Assembly (NCBI GenBank): GCA_041661445.1
Contig: JBAZUK010000002.1
Location: 62,001 to 126,000 of the forward strand
Length of the DNA: 64,000 nucleotides
Direction of reading: 5' to 3'
Origin: JBAZUK01 sp041661445
Lineage (GTDB): Bacteria > Chlamydiota > Chlamydiia > Chlamydiales > SM23-39
Part shown: piece by piece, positions 1 through 8,567 of the stretch
Layout of the letters: every line of letters begins with the position of its first letter
Position numbering within the stretch: the first letter of the stretch is position 1
Notes under the pieces: model-generated
Database searches by the model: none
What the model was told of the DNA's origin: nothing
What the model saw: the letters and a program-made list of their open reading frames with translations, nothing else
Position numbers and translations under genes: made by a program

Positions 1-502
1 GTATTCCAAGAAGCACTTCAACGGCGAAGCAACAGGTTTTTTTTGTATTTGTTGTGATGACACTCCCGGAAAAGAAACATTTACCTCTCTTGGTCTTCCA
101 ATTCGCGCAACACGAGAATCTATTAATCAAACATTACTCTCGGAATTCAATGAAGAGCCAATTGGTTTAGATATTATACCTGAAGAAGCTACTCCATTTT
201 TTAAAGAAGAAGTAGCTCAATCTCAAAAATTCAAAGATTGTCAGATCACGATTGAAGAATTAAAAAAACAAGGAGGAGGCAAAATCGTAGGCAAAGTAGA
301 TTTTAATATTCAGCGAATTTTGCAACTAAAAAACAGTTCATTGGACCAAGCTCCAATTTTATTTAATCAATTTGCAGCCGAAGAGAAGGAATTTGTTATA
401 AAAAGGATAGCACGTATAAAAAGGATAGCAATGATTGCTATTGGAAGTACAACAATTGTTTTAGGGTATTTTTTAGCAAAAATGGTACAGAAGTTCGGAT
501 AA
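1..502 (+). CDS. C-terminal part of a tail-anchored hypothetical protein (5' end outside window)
   Basis: The reading frame is open from base 2 to the TAA at 500-502, so the start lies upstream of the window. The visible 166 residues begin with a Cys-rich patch (CICCDD) and continue as a charged region. They end in one hydrophobic helix of about 20 residues preceded by a basic stretch (KRIARIKR) and followed by a short tail. That is the architecture of a C-terminally tail-anchored membrane protein. I recognise no family. The Cys patch could be the remnant of a zinc-binding fold such as those in the RING proteins elsewhere in this window, but too little is visible to say. Confidence 0.6.
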   Translation, partial: YSKKHFNGEATGFFCICCDDTPGKETFTSLGLPIRATRESINQTLLSEFNEEPIGLDIIPEEATPFFKEEVAQSQKFKDCQITIEELKKQGGGKIVGKVDFNIQRILQLKNSSLDQAPILFNQFAAEEKEFVIKRIARIKRIAMIAIGSTTIVLGYFLAKMVQKFG

Positions 503-767
503 TTGACCATTACGATCTGAAAGCTGATAAGACTTTTAAAATAACATTTTAATTTTTAGCGATTTAAATAACTACGATACTACTTTTGATTAGATAAATC
601 GAAGAGATCTCTAATATGAAATTTATTTATGACTGATAAAAACTTTTCTAGAGAAGAGATCACTCAAAAAAGTCCAAGTCATATTCAAAAATCGACTTCA
701 ACAATTACACTTTAGTTTTATATAAATTTAGATTATTATTTCTTATAAAATCATAGAAAAAGCAAAC
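503..767. other. intergenic region upstream of tsaD
   Basis: This AT-rich spacer holds only a 28-codon frame (629-715, starting MTDKNFSREE) with no clear ribosome-binding site. It may be chance or the remnant of a gene. A TATAAA at 744-749 could be the -10 of a tsaD promoter, but no convincing -35 precedes it. Confidence 0.3.
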
Positions 768-1784
768 ATGTTAGTATTAGGTATAGAAACCACCTGCGAT
801 GAGACAGCAGCCTCTATTGTTAAAGATGGTCATCAAATATTATCAAATATAATTTTTAGTCAAGTGCCTCTGCATAAAAAATTTGGCGGAGTTTTTCCCG
901 AATTAGCTTCAAGATCTCACGTAGATAAAATTTTGCCTGTAATCGATGAGGCGTTTAAAAGCTCAAATTTGAGCTTTGAAGATATCGATTTGATTGCAGT
1001 GGCGTCTCAACCTGGTTTGATAGGTTCTCTGCTCGTTGGATTAAACACAGCTAAAGCGCTATCGATAGCTGCCAAGAAACCTTTTATTGGAATAAATCAT
1101 GTTGAGGCCCATTTGTATGCTTCTATGATGGGGAAAGAAGAGTTAATTTTTCCAGCATTGGGAGTAGTCATATCGGGCGGGCACACAATGCTTTTAAAAA
1201 TAACAGAAATCGGAAAATATGAAAGGATAGGATCTACAATCGATGATGCTATCGGAGAATGCTTTGACAAGGTAGCTTCTATTTTGGACTTACCTTACCC
1301 GGGTGGGCCTGAAGTTGAAAAACTGGCAAAAGATGGTTTTAGCGACAAATATAAATTTAATGCAGGAAAAATAAAAGATTGCCCATTTAATTTTTCATTC
1401 AGCGGTCTTAAAACAAAAGTTTTATATACTGTAAAAGGCCAAAGCTCAAAAAAAGATTTTCCCACTCTAATCAATGATGAAGAAAAAAAACATATTGCCG
1501 CTTCTTTTCAAAAAAATGCTTTTGATGATCTAATAGAAAAATGTCTGCTTGCTGCTAAAGTTTTTGATCTGAAGGCTATATATTTTGGCGGTGGTGTATC
1601 CAATAATCAAACCCTAAGAGAAATGTTTGAAAAAAAGAGGAATATTCCTCTATTCTGGCCGCAGAAAGGGCTGAGCCTGGATAATGCAGCGATGATCGCT
1701 GGTCTTGGCTTTCATAAATTTAAAAATGCAGGTAAATCGGACAGTTTAGAGATTTTGGCTCAACCATCTATGTGTTGTTTTTGA
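768..1784 (+). CDS. tsaD: tRNA N6-threonylcarbamoyladenosine transferase TsaD
   Basis: TsaD (Kae1/YgjD family, formerly Gcp) transfers the threonylcarbamoyl group to A37 of ANN-decoding tRNAs, in the cytoplasm, together with TsaB/TsaE. The 338-residue protein has the family's usual length. It shows the N-terminal ATPase motif GIETTCDETA (residues 5-14), the metal-binding His pair in NHVEAHLYA (H111, H115), a GGHTML motif, a GGGVSNN motif and a C-terminal LSLDNAAMIAGLG carrying the third metal ligand. It is complete and apparently monocistronic, with the next promoter overlapping its stop codon. The old peptidase name for this family should not be used. Confidence 0.95.
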   Translation: MLVLGIETTCDETAASIVKDGHQILSNIIFSQVPLHKKFGGVFPELASRSHVDKILPVIDEAFKSSNLSFEDIDLIAVASQPGLIGSLLVGLNTAKALSIAAKKPFIGINHVEAHLYASMMGKEELIFPALGVVISGGHTMLLKITEIGKYERIGSTIDDAIGECFDKVASILDLPYPGGPEVEKLAKDGFSDKYKFNAGKIKDCPFNFSFSGLKTKVLYTVKGQSSKKDFPTLINDEEKKHIAASFQKNAFDDLIEKCLLAAKVFDLKAIYFGGGVSNNQTLREMFEKKRNIPLFWPQKGLSLDNAAMIAGLGFHKFKNAGKSDSLEILAQPSMCCF

Positions 1785-1809
1785 TTTTTTATATGCAATA
1801 TGTTATAAC
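1781..1809 (+). promoter_or_regulatory. predicted sigma-70-type promoter of rpmG-lolE-lolD
   Basis: TTGATT (1781-1786), a 17-bp spacer and TATAAC (1804-1809). The -35 overlaps the tsaD stop codon. A start near 1816 would give a leader of about 41 nt before rpmG. Confidence 0.5.
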
Positions 1810-1856
1810 TTAAAACGATAAAATTAACTGATCAATAAAAGGTAAAGGAAATTAAT

Positions 1857-2018
1857 ATGGCTAAAAAGGCAGCTAGAGAAGTAATAAAAATGAAAAGTTC
1901 AGAGAGCAAACACTGCTATTGGACTACAAAAAACAAAAAAAATACTACTGACAAATTGGAAGTAAATAAATACGATCCAACATTGAGAAAACATGTGGCT
2001 TATAAAGAAGCAAAGTAA
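1857..2018 (+). CDS. rpmG: 50S ribosomal protein bL33
   Basis: This 53-residue basic protein begins MAKKAAREVIKMKSSE and contains HCYWTTKNKKN and a C-terminal LRKHVAYKEAK. These are typical of the zinc-free form of bL33 in the large ribosomal subunit. An AAAGGA ribosome-binding site precedes the ATG. The TAA stop abuts the ATG of the next gene directly, so it is probably cotranscribed with lolE and lolD. I recall the same rpmG-lolE-lolD order from Chlamydia trachomatis. Confidence 0.9.
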   Translation: MAKKAAREVIKMKSSESKHCYWTTKNKKNTTDKLEVNKYDPTLRKHVAYKEAK

Positions 2019-4097
2019 ATGTTTGAAATCAAAATAGCCTTCAAGTATTTGCTTTTCAAAAAAAGAAGGCTTTCTTCATCATTAATTTCATTACTTTCCG
2101 TCTTAATAATATCTATAGTTGTTTGGTTAATTCTGGTTTTTCTATCAGTAACTAATGGGATTGAAAAAAATTGGATTGATAAACTAACCTCATTAAATGC
2201 ACCTATAAGAATAGCTCCAACCGAACAATATTATTCATCTTATTATTATTTGATCGACTCAATCAGCGCAGAAAGTAATTATACATATAAAACCATCAAA
2301 GAAAAATTTAACTCCAGAATCTCTGATCCATATGAACCATCGAATGATATGGAGCTGCCCTACTCATTTCCCAAACCCATCTATGATGAAAATGATAATT
2401 TTGTCGATCCTGTAAAAAAAATTATTAATATCCTGGAAAAAGAAAAAAATAAGAATAAAGATTTTAATTATCAGGAGTATGAAATTTCCGCTGCTTTAAT
2501 GAGACTTTCCTTAAATAGGACCAAAAACGATTATTTCACAGGTTTTAAAGATGACAAGATCAGTTTTTTAACACAAATGTCCTATCTTTTGTCCCTAACC
2601 GAAAATAATCCGAACCTAAGATCTCTGATATTGCCGCCAACTGATAAAGACTTGAATCATTTGCTAAGCCACATGAACAAGACATATGAAAATATTCAAA
2701 GTGATCTGCCGAGCTATCCAAAAAAAACAGATGAAAAAATATTTGAAAGAAAACTAAATGATTTTTTTAAAAACATTTCAGTTGAATCCATAGTGCTGGA
2801 AAAAGGCTTCCCGATCAATCTGGAATTAATAAAACTAAAAGGAGCCGTCAATGCTCTTGGCCTGATTAATGACAACAGAATTGATTATTTGATTTTAGAT
2901 GGGAGCTCAAATGATTTCCCAAATTTTATTGATGGTATCGTTGTCGCTGAAAATGATGCGATTTATTTTAAAACCCAACAGGAAAAATATGAGCTTTCTA
3001 AAAAAACTAATGTTCACCTGGGTCAGAATATAGAATTTAACGCTGTTTTAGATAAAGCTTCTCTGAAAAAAGCAAAAACCTTAGAAGACATAAATTTAAA
3101 TATTTCAAATAATTCTGATAAAAAATTTCTGGAAGGCAGAATTTCTTTAAAAGATGTTAATCTGAAAAAAGCAAAAATAGTTAATTTTGATGGTTTGCCT
3201 TTTTATTCATTTACAAAAGACGGTCTGATAGCGCTACCTAAAATCGATGATAAAATGGGAGTTCTTCTGCCAAAAAACTATCAGAACAATGGAGTTTTAA
3301 TTGGAGATTTTGGCTATCTTTCCTATTCATCTATGACATTCAATTCAAACCAGGAAATTAGACTGCCGATCATAGTTGCGGGATTTTATGATCCAGGGGT
3401 TTTGCCAATCGGAAATAAATGTTTAATCGTTTCTTCTGAGATCACTAAAACCATCAATTCAACAAGTAATACAATCTCTTATGACGGAACTCCAACAAAT
3501 GGGATTTATGTTTGGATAAAAGATGTAAAAAAAGCAGAAGCGGTAAAAGAAAATCTTTTAAAAGAATTAGAAAAAGAAAAAATCTCTTCTTTTTTCAATA
3601 TAACGACTTATAAGGATTATGAATTCTCAAAAGATCTTATGCAGCAGTTTCAAAGCGACAAAACATTATTCACGTTAATTGCAATTATAATTTTAACAGC
3701 CGCATGTTCAAATATTATTTCAATGCTTGTACTTCTTGTTAATGACAAGAAAAAAGAAATAGCCGTATTAAGATCTATGGGAGCTAGCTCTAAAAGCATT
3801 GCTGCGATCTTTGGCTTTTGCGGATTTTTTATGGGGTTGATCAGTTCAATAATTGGTGTTGGCGCTGCAATTTTAACTCTAAGGCATCTTGATGTTGTAA
3901 TTAAATTCCTGTCATTGATCCAAGGCCATAGTTTTTTTAATTCAGCATTTTTTGGCAATAGGCTCCCTAATGACCTAAGTTTAGATGCCCTTATTTTTGT
4001 CTTCATCCTAACCCCAGTTCTAGCATTGATCGCCGGCTTAATTCCTGCAATAAAAGCCAGCAAGGTTAATTGCAGCTCTACATTGAGGTCCCAATGA
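2019..4097 (+). CDS. lolE: lipoprotein-releasing ABC transporter permease LolC/LolE, enlarged
   Basis: This is the inner-membrane permease that, with LolD, extracts outer-membrane lipoproteins from the inner membrane. There is one N-terminal membrane helix (about residues 20-45), a very large periplasmic region, and three C-terminal helices (about 550-690) with the FtsX/MacB-type signature (KKKEIAVLRSMGAS). At 692 residues it is much longer than the roughly 400-residue proteobacterial LolC/E. The extra length lies in the periplasmic part and is rich in Lys, Asn and Asp. Its stop overlaps the lolD start (ATGA). Only one permease is present, so the complex may be a homodimer. Confidence 0.85.
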   Translation: MFEIKIAFKYLLFKKRRLSSSLISLLSVLIISIVVWLILVFLSVTNGIEKNWIDKLTSLNAPIRIAPTEQYYSSYYYLIDSISAESNYTYKTIKEKFNSRISDPYEPSNDMELPYSFPKPIYDENDNFVDPVKKIINILEKEKNKNKDFNYQEYEISAALMRLSLNRTKNDYFTGFKDDKISFLTQMSYLLSLTENNPNLRSLILPPTDKDLNHLLSHMNKTYENIQSDLPSYPKKTDEKIFERKLNDFFKNISVESIVLEKGFPINLELIKLKGAVNALGLINDNRIDYLILDGSSNDFPNFIDGIVVAENDAIYFKTQQEKYELSKKTNVHLGQNIEFNAVLDKASLKKAKTLEDINLNISNNSDKKFLEGRISLKDVNLKKAKIVNFDGLPFYSFTKDGLIALPKIDDKMGVLLPKNYQNNGVLIGDFGYLSYSSMTFNSNQEIRLPIIVAGFYDPGVLPIGNKCLIVSSEITKTINSTSNTISYDGTPTNGIYVWIKDVKKAEAVKENLLKELEKEKISSFFNITTYKDYEFSKDLMQQFQSDKTLFTLIAIIILTAACSNIISMLVLLVNDKKKEIAVLRSMGASSKSIAAIFGFCGFFMGLISSIIGVGAAILTLRHLDVVIKFLSLIQGHSFFNSAFFGNRLPNDLSLDALIFVFILTPVLALIAGLIPAIKASKVNCSSTLRSQ

Positions 4098-4762
4098 ATT
4101 CGATAGTGCTTGAATGTAAAAATCTACATAAAAAATTTCACAATCCGGAAGAATTGCATCTTCTAAAAGGAATTGATCTTACCGTAAAAAGAAACCAATC
4201 TGTAGCGATTATGGGCTCTTCTGGCATAGGCAAAACGACTCTTCTGCATATTTTTGGTCATCTAGAGTCTTTTGAATCCGGTTCATTAAAAATTTTACAT
4301 AATAAAAAATTATCAGATGCAGTTCGGAACAAACATATCGGTTTTATTTTTCAAACTTACAATTTATTGGAAGATTTAAGCTTATTAGAAAATGTTTTAA
4401 TGCCTGCTTATATCGGAAGGAAAGATATTAAAAAAAATTCTTTGGCATACAAAAGGGCCATAATGCTTTTAAAAGAGGTTGGATTAGAAAACAGAAAAGA
4501 TTATTTGGCTAAGGATTTATCGGGAGGGGAAAAACAAAGGGCTGCTATTGCAAGAGCTTTCTGCAACGATCCTGATCTTATTCTAGCAGATGAGCCGTCG
4601 GGAAACTTGGATGATGAAAATTCTAAAATAATCCACAATTTATTGGTAAGTTCCGTTAAGAAATTTAATAAAAGTTTAATCGTTGCAACTCATGATAAAC
4701 AGCTCGCCTCCTTGTGCGATCAAGTATATCTTCTCAAAGACGGGAAAATTTCCTTAATTTAA
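4094..4762 (+). CDS. lolD: lipoprotein-releasing ABC transporter ATPase LolD
   Basis: This is the ATPase subunit partnering the upstream permease. It has Walker A GSSGIGKTT, signature LSGGEKQRAAIARA, Walker B LILADEPSGNLD and the switch His in VATHDKQ, all characteristic of the MacB/LolD family. I chose the ATG at 4094, which overlaps the permease stop as ATGA and has GAGG about 6 nt upstream. An in-frame ATG at 4070 would add eight residues inside the previous gene and is less likely. The product is about 222 residues, a normal length. Confidence 0.93.
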   Translation: MNSIVLECKNLHKKFHNPEELHLLKGIDLTVKRNQSVAIMGSSGIGKTTLLHIFGHLESFESGSLKILHNKKLSDAVRNKHIGFIFQTYNLLEDLSLLENVLMPAYIGRKDIKKNSLAYKRAIMLLKEVGLENRKDYLAKDLSGGEKQRAAIARAFCNDPDLILADEPSGNLDDENSKIIHNLLVSSVKKFNKSLIVATHDKQLASLCDQVYLLKDGKISLI

Positions 4763-4819
4763 TTATTTGAAAGAAATGTTTTTTTTGGCATCCTTATATT
4801 TTTTATTAGGAGAAAATTC

Positions 4820-6160
4820 ATGGATATTACAATTATAGGAACAGGTTATGTAGGATTAGTTACGGGCACATGTTTTGCTGAAATGGGACATGTTGTTACA
4901 TGCTTAGATATTGATGAAAAAAAAATTCAGATGCTTAACAATTCGATTGTCCCTATATATGAACAGGGACTTGAAGAACTTATTAAGAAAAATAAAGCTC
5001 AAAAAAGGCTTTTTTTTACGACTGATTATAAAGATGCTATAGAAAAATCCTTAGTATGCTTTATTTGCGTTCCGACACCTTCTAACGAAGATGGATCGTG
5101 TAATTTAACATATGTTAAATCTGCTGCTGCAAATATTGGAAAGTACCTGAATGAATATAAAGTAATAGTAACCAAATCAACCGCTGTTATAGGAACAACA
5201 TTTGAAGTAAAAAAAATCATCAAAGACCAGCTTTCTGAACGTGAAGAAAATATCGAGTTTGATGTTGTGTCGAACCCTGAGTTTTTAAAAGAAGGCGCAG
5301 CAGTTGCAGACTGTTTAAAACCTGATAGAATTGTTATCGGCACTGAAAATGAAAAATCTTCAGAAATCATGAAAGAAATTTATCAGGGATTTACCTTAAA
5401 GCAGGATAAGCTTATTTTTATGAATATTCTATCTTCTGAAATGACAAAATATGCTTCAAATGCAATGTTAGCCACCAGGATTTCATTTATGAATGAAATC
5501 TCAAAGCTTGCAAAAAAATTAGGTGCCAATATCAATGAGATCAGAAAAGGAATAGGATCTGATTCAAGAATCGGAAATAGTTTTTTATATGCCGGTATAG
5601 GATATGGAGGTTCGTGTTTTCCAAAAGATATAAAAGCGCTTTGCCGGCTTGCTAATCAGAACAATGAAAAAATGCACCTTTTAGAGGCTGTTGATCATAT
5701 TAATGACGAACAGAAAAAGCTATTGGCCAAAAACATAATCGACTATTTTTCTGCAAAGGGCGGTATTAATGGAAAGACGATTGCAATATGGGGACTTTCT
5801 TTTAAACCGGATACTGATGACATGCGGGATGCCCCATCGCTTGTACTGATTGACATTTTAATAAAACAGGGTGCGATTTTAAGACTGTTCGACCCGATCG
5901 CAATGGAAAAAGCTAAAGAAATTTTAAGGGACACAAAAAATCTAATTTTTTGCGATAATGAAATGCATGCAGCTGAAGGATCGGATGCTATAGCGCTTTT
6001 GACGGAATGGAAACAGTTCAGGTTATTAAACTTTACACCAATTAAGAAGAAGATGAATCATGCCATTATGTTTGATGGAAGAAACCAGTACCACCCATTG
6101 GACATGAAGAAAAAAGGCTTTAAATATGTTGGTATCGGCATACCTGATCACATAGATTAA
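4820..6160 (+). CDS. ugd: UDP-glucose 6-dehydrogenase
   Basis: It oxidises UDP-glucose to UDP-glucuronate with NAD+, providing precursors for surface polysaccharides. The 446 residues show the N-terminal Rossmann motif GTGYVGLVTG, the VPTPS segment, SNPEFLKEG and the catalytic cysteine in YGGSCFPKD (C266), followed by the C-terminal UDP-binding domain (WGLSFKPDTDDMRDAPS). A good GGAG ribosome-binding site lies before the ATG. As far as I recall, pathogenic Chlamydia lack this enzyme. Nearby galE and a sugar-phosphate transferase suggest a sugar-nucleotide cluster. Confidence 0.95.
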   Translation: MDITIIGTGYVGLVTGTCFAEMGHVVTCLDIDEKKIQMLNNSIVPIYEQGLEELIKKNKAQKRLFFTTDYKDAIEKSLVCFICVPTPSNEDGSCNLTYVKSAAANIGKYLNEYKVIVTKSTAVIGTTFEVKKIIKDQLSEREENIEFDVVSNPEFLKEGAAVADCLKPDRIVIGTENEKSSEIMKEIYQGFTLKQDKLIFMNILSSEMTKYASNAMLATRISFMNEISKLAKKLGANINEIRKGIGSDSRIGNSFLYAGIGYGGSCFPKDIKALCRLANQNNEKMHLLEAVDHINDEQKKLLAKNIIDYFSAKGGINGKTIAIWGLSFKPDTDDMRDAPSLVLIDILIKQGAILRLFDPIAMEKAKEILRDTKNLIFCDNEMHAAEGSDAIALLTEWKQFRLLNFTPIKKKMNHAIMFDGRNQYHPLDMKKKGFKYVGIGIPDHID

Positions 6161-6166
6161 AATTTT

Positions 6167-7006
6167 ATGAAAGAAAAAATTGATTTAATTAATAAAAGAT
6201 TAAAAGCCTTAATACCTCTCAGCAAGAAGTATCATAAAGAACTTTTTGCCGCAGCAAACTATTCTCTGCAGTCTAGCGGAAAAAGAATTAGACCCCTATT
6301 GGTTTTGCTGACCGTCGAATCTTTAAAAAAAGATATTACCGAAGCAATTGATCCGGCCTGTGCAATAGAGATGATCCACACCTATTCACTTATACATGAT
6401 GATCTGCCAAGCATGGATGATGATGATTTTAGAAGAGGCAAACCATCATTACACAAAGCTTATTCTGAATGGCTTGCTATATTAACCGGCGATTATTTGC
6501 TGACTTACGCATTTGAAATTCTATCCAACGCTAAAAAACTCAGTGCAGCCCAGAAAATAGAACTGATCAAGTGTATTTCAAAATATGCCGGCGGAGACGG
6601 TCTTATTGCAGGTCAGGTTGCTGATCTTAGCTGGGAAGGTAAAAGCATAGACTTGAAAAAACTTGAGTTTATGCATTTTAATAAAACAGCTACATTATTT
6701 ATTGCAGCAATCGAATTTGGCTGCATAATTGCAAAAGCAAAAAAAGACATAAAAGAAAAATATATAAACTACGCTAAAAATTTTGGTTTAGCTTTTCAGT
6801 TTTTTAATGATATCGCAGGCAATAAAAAAGAATCTTCTGATAAAATTCATAAAAAAGCAACAGCAGTATCTATGCTTGGCCTGGCAAAAACTAAAAAACT
6901 TGCTTTTGATTTTCAAAAAAAAGCTTTAGATATTTTAAAATCATTGCCGTTTAATACTGATGAGCTTGAAAAAATTACAAAACAAGTTTCTGAAAAAATT
7001 TCTTAA
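6167..7006 (+). CDS. polyprenyl diphosphate synthase homologue with degenerate second Asp-rich motif
   Basis: This is an all-helical trans-prenyltransferase of the IspA/GGPP synthase family, 279 residues. The first Asp-rich motif is intact (DDLPSMDDDD, residues 78-87, followed by RRGK). In the second, usually DDxxD, the sequence is QFFNDIAGNK (about 211-220), so the first and last Asp are missing. The conserved KATAVSMLG segment follows. It starts 6 nt after ugd and is likely cotranscribed. It could still make farnesyl or geranylgeranyl diphosphate, or be a regulatory subunit; the sequence alone does not decide. Confidence 0.85.
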   Translation: MKEKIDLINKRLKALIPLSKKYHKELFAAANYSLQSSGKRIRPLLVLLTVESLKKDITEAIDPACAIEMIHTYSLIHDDLPSMDDDDFRRGKPSLHKAYSEWLAILTGDYLLTYAFEILSNAKKLSAAQKIELIKCISKYAGGDGLIAGQVADLSWEGKSIDLKKLEFMHFNKTATLFIAAIEFGCIIAKAKKDIKEKYINYAKNFGLAFQFFNDIAGNKKESSDKIHKKATAVSMLGLAKTKKLAFDFQKKALDILKSLPFNTDELEKITKQVSEKIS

Positions 7007-7091
7007 TAAATAAAATATTTTTAAATTACTTTTTATTGCCAAAATGTTATTCTACATCCCAATTTAATTAATTTAAAAAATTAGGTGCGTT

Positions 7092-7760
7092 ATGGCTGCA
7101 AATGTGAATAATCCAACTTGTCAAACTAGTTCAATAATTAATGAAAATTATAAAAAATATATATATGAAGGTCTTTCGACAGCAACTTTATCTGCTATTT
7201 CGCTGCTCTTCCCTTTTGAGGCCTTGAAAATAGTTGGAACAACCATGCTTGCCGGCATGGGATACGGCATTGTGAGCAATCTGGTGTCTTCGATCAGGTG
7301 CCCTGAATATTTTACAATAGATCATAAATACCATGGCAAAGAATTACAGCCAAGACTCGTTAGATCTTTAAATCCCCTCCTCAATGCTGTGGTCTGGGGC
7401 TCTCTTACCACCATGAGAGTTTCATTTCTCGCTGGAACCTTTTTTGCCTTGCTTTCACGGATACCATTTGCAAAATTGGCTATTAAGATATCAGCTGCCC
7501 AACTCGGATTTTGTTTCGGAGCAATAGCAGTAGTAGCTATTCTCTATTCTCAAATTAAAAGCAAACATGCGCAAAATGAAATGAAAGATGAAATGACAAA
7601 AAAACCTTATATTGCATATGAAGACGTTCCAGTAGATTTGCAGCACAAATGGGAAGGATGCTATGTAAGAAATAAAAGCGGCAACAATGTTTTACGCTTA
7701 GGAAGCTTACTCACTTCTATTGGAATCATTGCTGTCAGAGCAGGAATAATTATTCTATAG
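7092..7760 (+). CDS. hypothetical multi-pass membrane protein
   Basis: A 222-residue protein I do not recognise. It has about 27 polar N-terminal residues, then hydrophobic stretches at roughly 28-65, 97-155 (two to three helices) and 203-222 at the extreme C-terminus. An AGG-containing ribosome-binding site precedes the ATG. The lack of a signal peptide, the polar N-terminus and paired helices loosely resemble chlamydial inclusion-membrane (Inc) proteins, but the spacing is not the classic bilobed pattern, so this is a weak suggestion. Confidence 0.6.
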   Translation: MAANVNNPTCQTSSIINENYKKYIYEGLSTATLSAISLLFPFEALKIVGTTMLAGMGYGIVSNLVSSIRCPEYFTIDHKYHGKELQPRLVRSLNPLLNAVVWGSLTTMRVSFLAGTFFALLSRIPFAKLAIKISAAQLGFCFGAIAVVAILYSQIKSKHAQNEMKDEMTKKPYIAYEDVPVDLQHKWEGCYVRNKSGNNVLRLGSLLTSIGIIAVRAGIIIL

Positions 7761-7835
7761 GACTTCATATTTTTATTTTGGTTGATCTTCTGATTGCAAT
7801 AAATAAAAATAAGGTTTTTAGATTAATTATTGTGT

Positions 7836-7864
7836 TTGAATTTTTATTCGAAAATAGATATAAA
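7836..7864 (+). promoter_or_regulatory. predicted promoter of the sugar transferase/galE run
   Basis: TTGAAT (7836-7841), 17-bp spacer, TATAAA (7859-7864). A start near 7871 leaves a leader of about 28 nt before the ATG at 7899. Confidence 0.5.
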
Positions 7865-7898
7865 AATAGTTGAAGCAAATACTTAAATCAAAAAAAGC

Positions 7899-8567
7899 AT
7901 GAATAAAAATTCATATGCAAAATCAATAAAGCATAAGCCTTTAAAAAGACTTTTTGACATTTTTTTTAGTTTATTCATAATAATCTTACTATCCCCTTTC
8001 TATATAATTATTTCTCTACTGGTTTTACTCACTTCTAAAGGAAATATTTTTTATATATCAAAAAGGCTAGGAAGAGGTGGAAAAATAATAAAATGCCTTA
8101 AGTTCCGAACCATGCATAAAAATGCCGATAGCATTTTAATTAATTTATTGGATCAAAATAAAGCTTTAAAAGAAGAATGGGAAAATTATCAAAAATTAAA
8201 AAATGATCCCAGAATAACCCCGATTGGAAGCTTTTTAAGAAAAACATCATTAGATGAACTGCCACAATTTTTTAATGTTTTAATCGGTGATTTAAGCATA
8301 GTTGGTCCAAGGCCTTTTGTATTAATTGGTCCCAAAGAAAACTTTCAGGAAGAAATTAAAAAGTATTTAGGTGATAAGACTGAAAAAATATTGTCAATAA
8401 GACCTGGAATCACCGGACTTTGGCAAGTCTCCGGAAGAAGCGAAATCTCGATAGAAGAAAGAATAAAAATTGAAGAAAACTACATTGACAATCAGTCATT
8501 TTTGTTTGATCTGAATTTAATTATTAAAACAATCCCGATAATTTTTTTCCCAACAGGAGCTTATTGA
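7899..8567 (+). CDS. undecaprenyl-phosphate sugar-1-phosphate transferase (bacterial sugar transferase family)
   Basis: This single-helix membrane enzyme starts a lipid-linked glycan by moving a sugar-1-phosphate from a UDP-sugar to undecaprenyl phosphate. The 222 residues are the catalytic core without the WcaJ/WbaP N-terminal extension. A hydrophobic hairpin (about residues 18-45) is followed by KCLKFRTM, the DPRITPIGSFLRKTSLDELP segment, SIVGPRP and PGITGLWQVSGR, all family hallmarks. Its TGA overlaps the TTG start of galE. With ugd and galE it implies that this organism builds a surface or exopolysaccharide. Sugar specificity cannot be read from the sequence. Confidence 0.9.
   Translation: MNKNSYAKSIKHKPLKRLFDIFFSLFIIILLSPFYIIISLLVLLTSKGNIFYISKRLGRGGKIIKCLKFRTMHKNADSILINLLDQNKALKEEWENYQKLKNDPRITPIGSFLRKTSLDELPQFFNVLIGDLSIVGPRPFVLIGPKENFQEEIKKYLGDKTEKILSIRPGITGLWQVSGRSEISIEERIKIEENYIDNQSFLFDLNLIIKTIPIIFFPTGAY

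Noticed and set aside
629..715. 28-codon open frame upstream of tsaD
   Set aside because: No ribosome-binding site, no recognisable sequence and a length expected by chance.
3650..4063. Long minus-strand open frame inside lolE
   Set aside because: It is the antisense shadow of conserved permease helices and has no recognisable product or ribosome-binding site.
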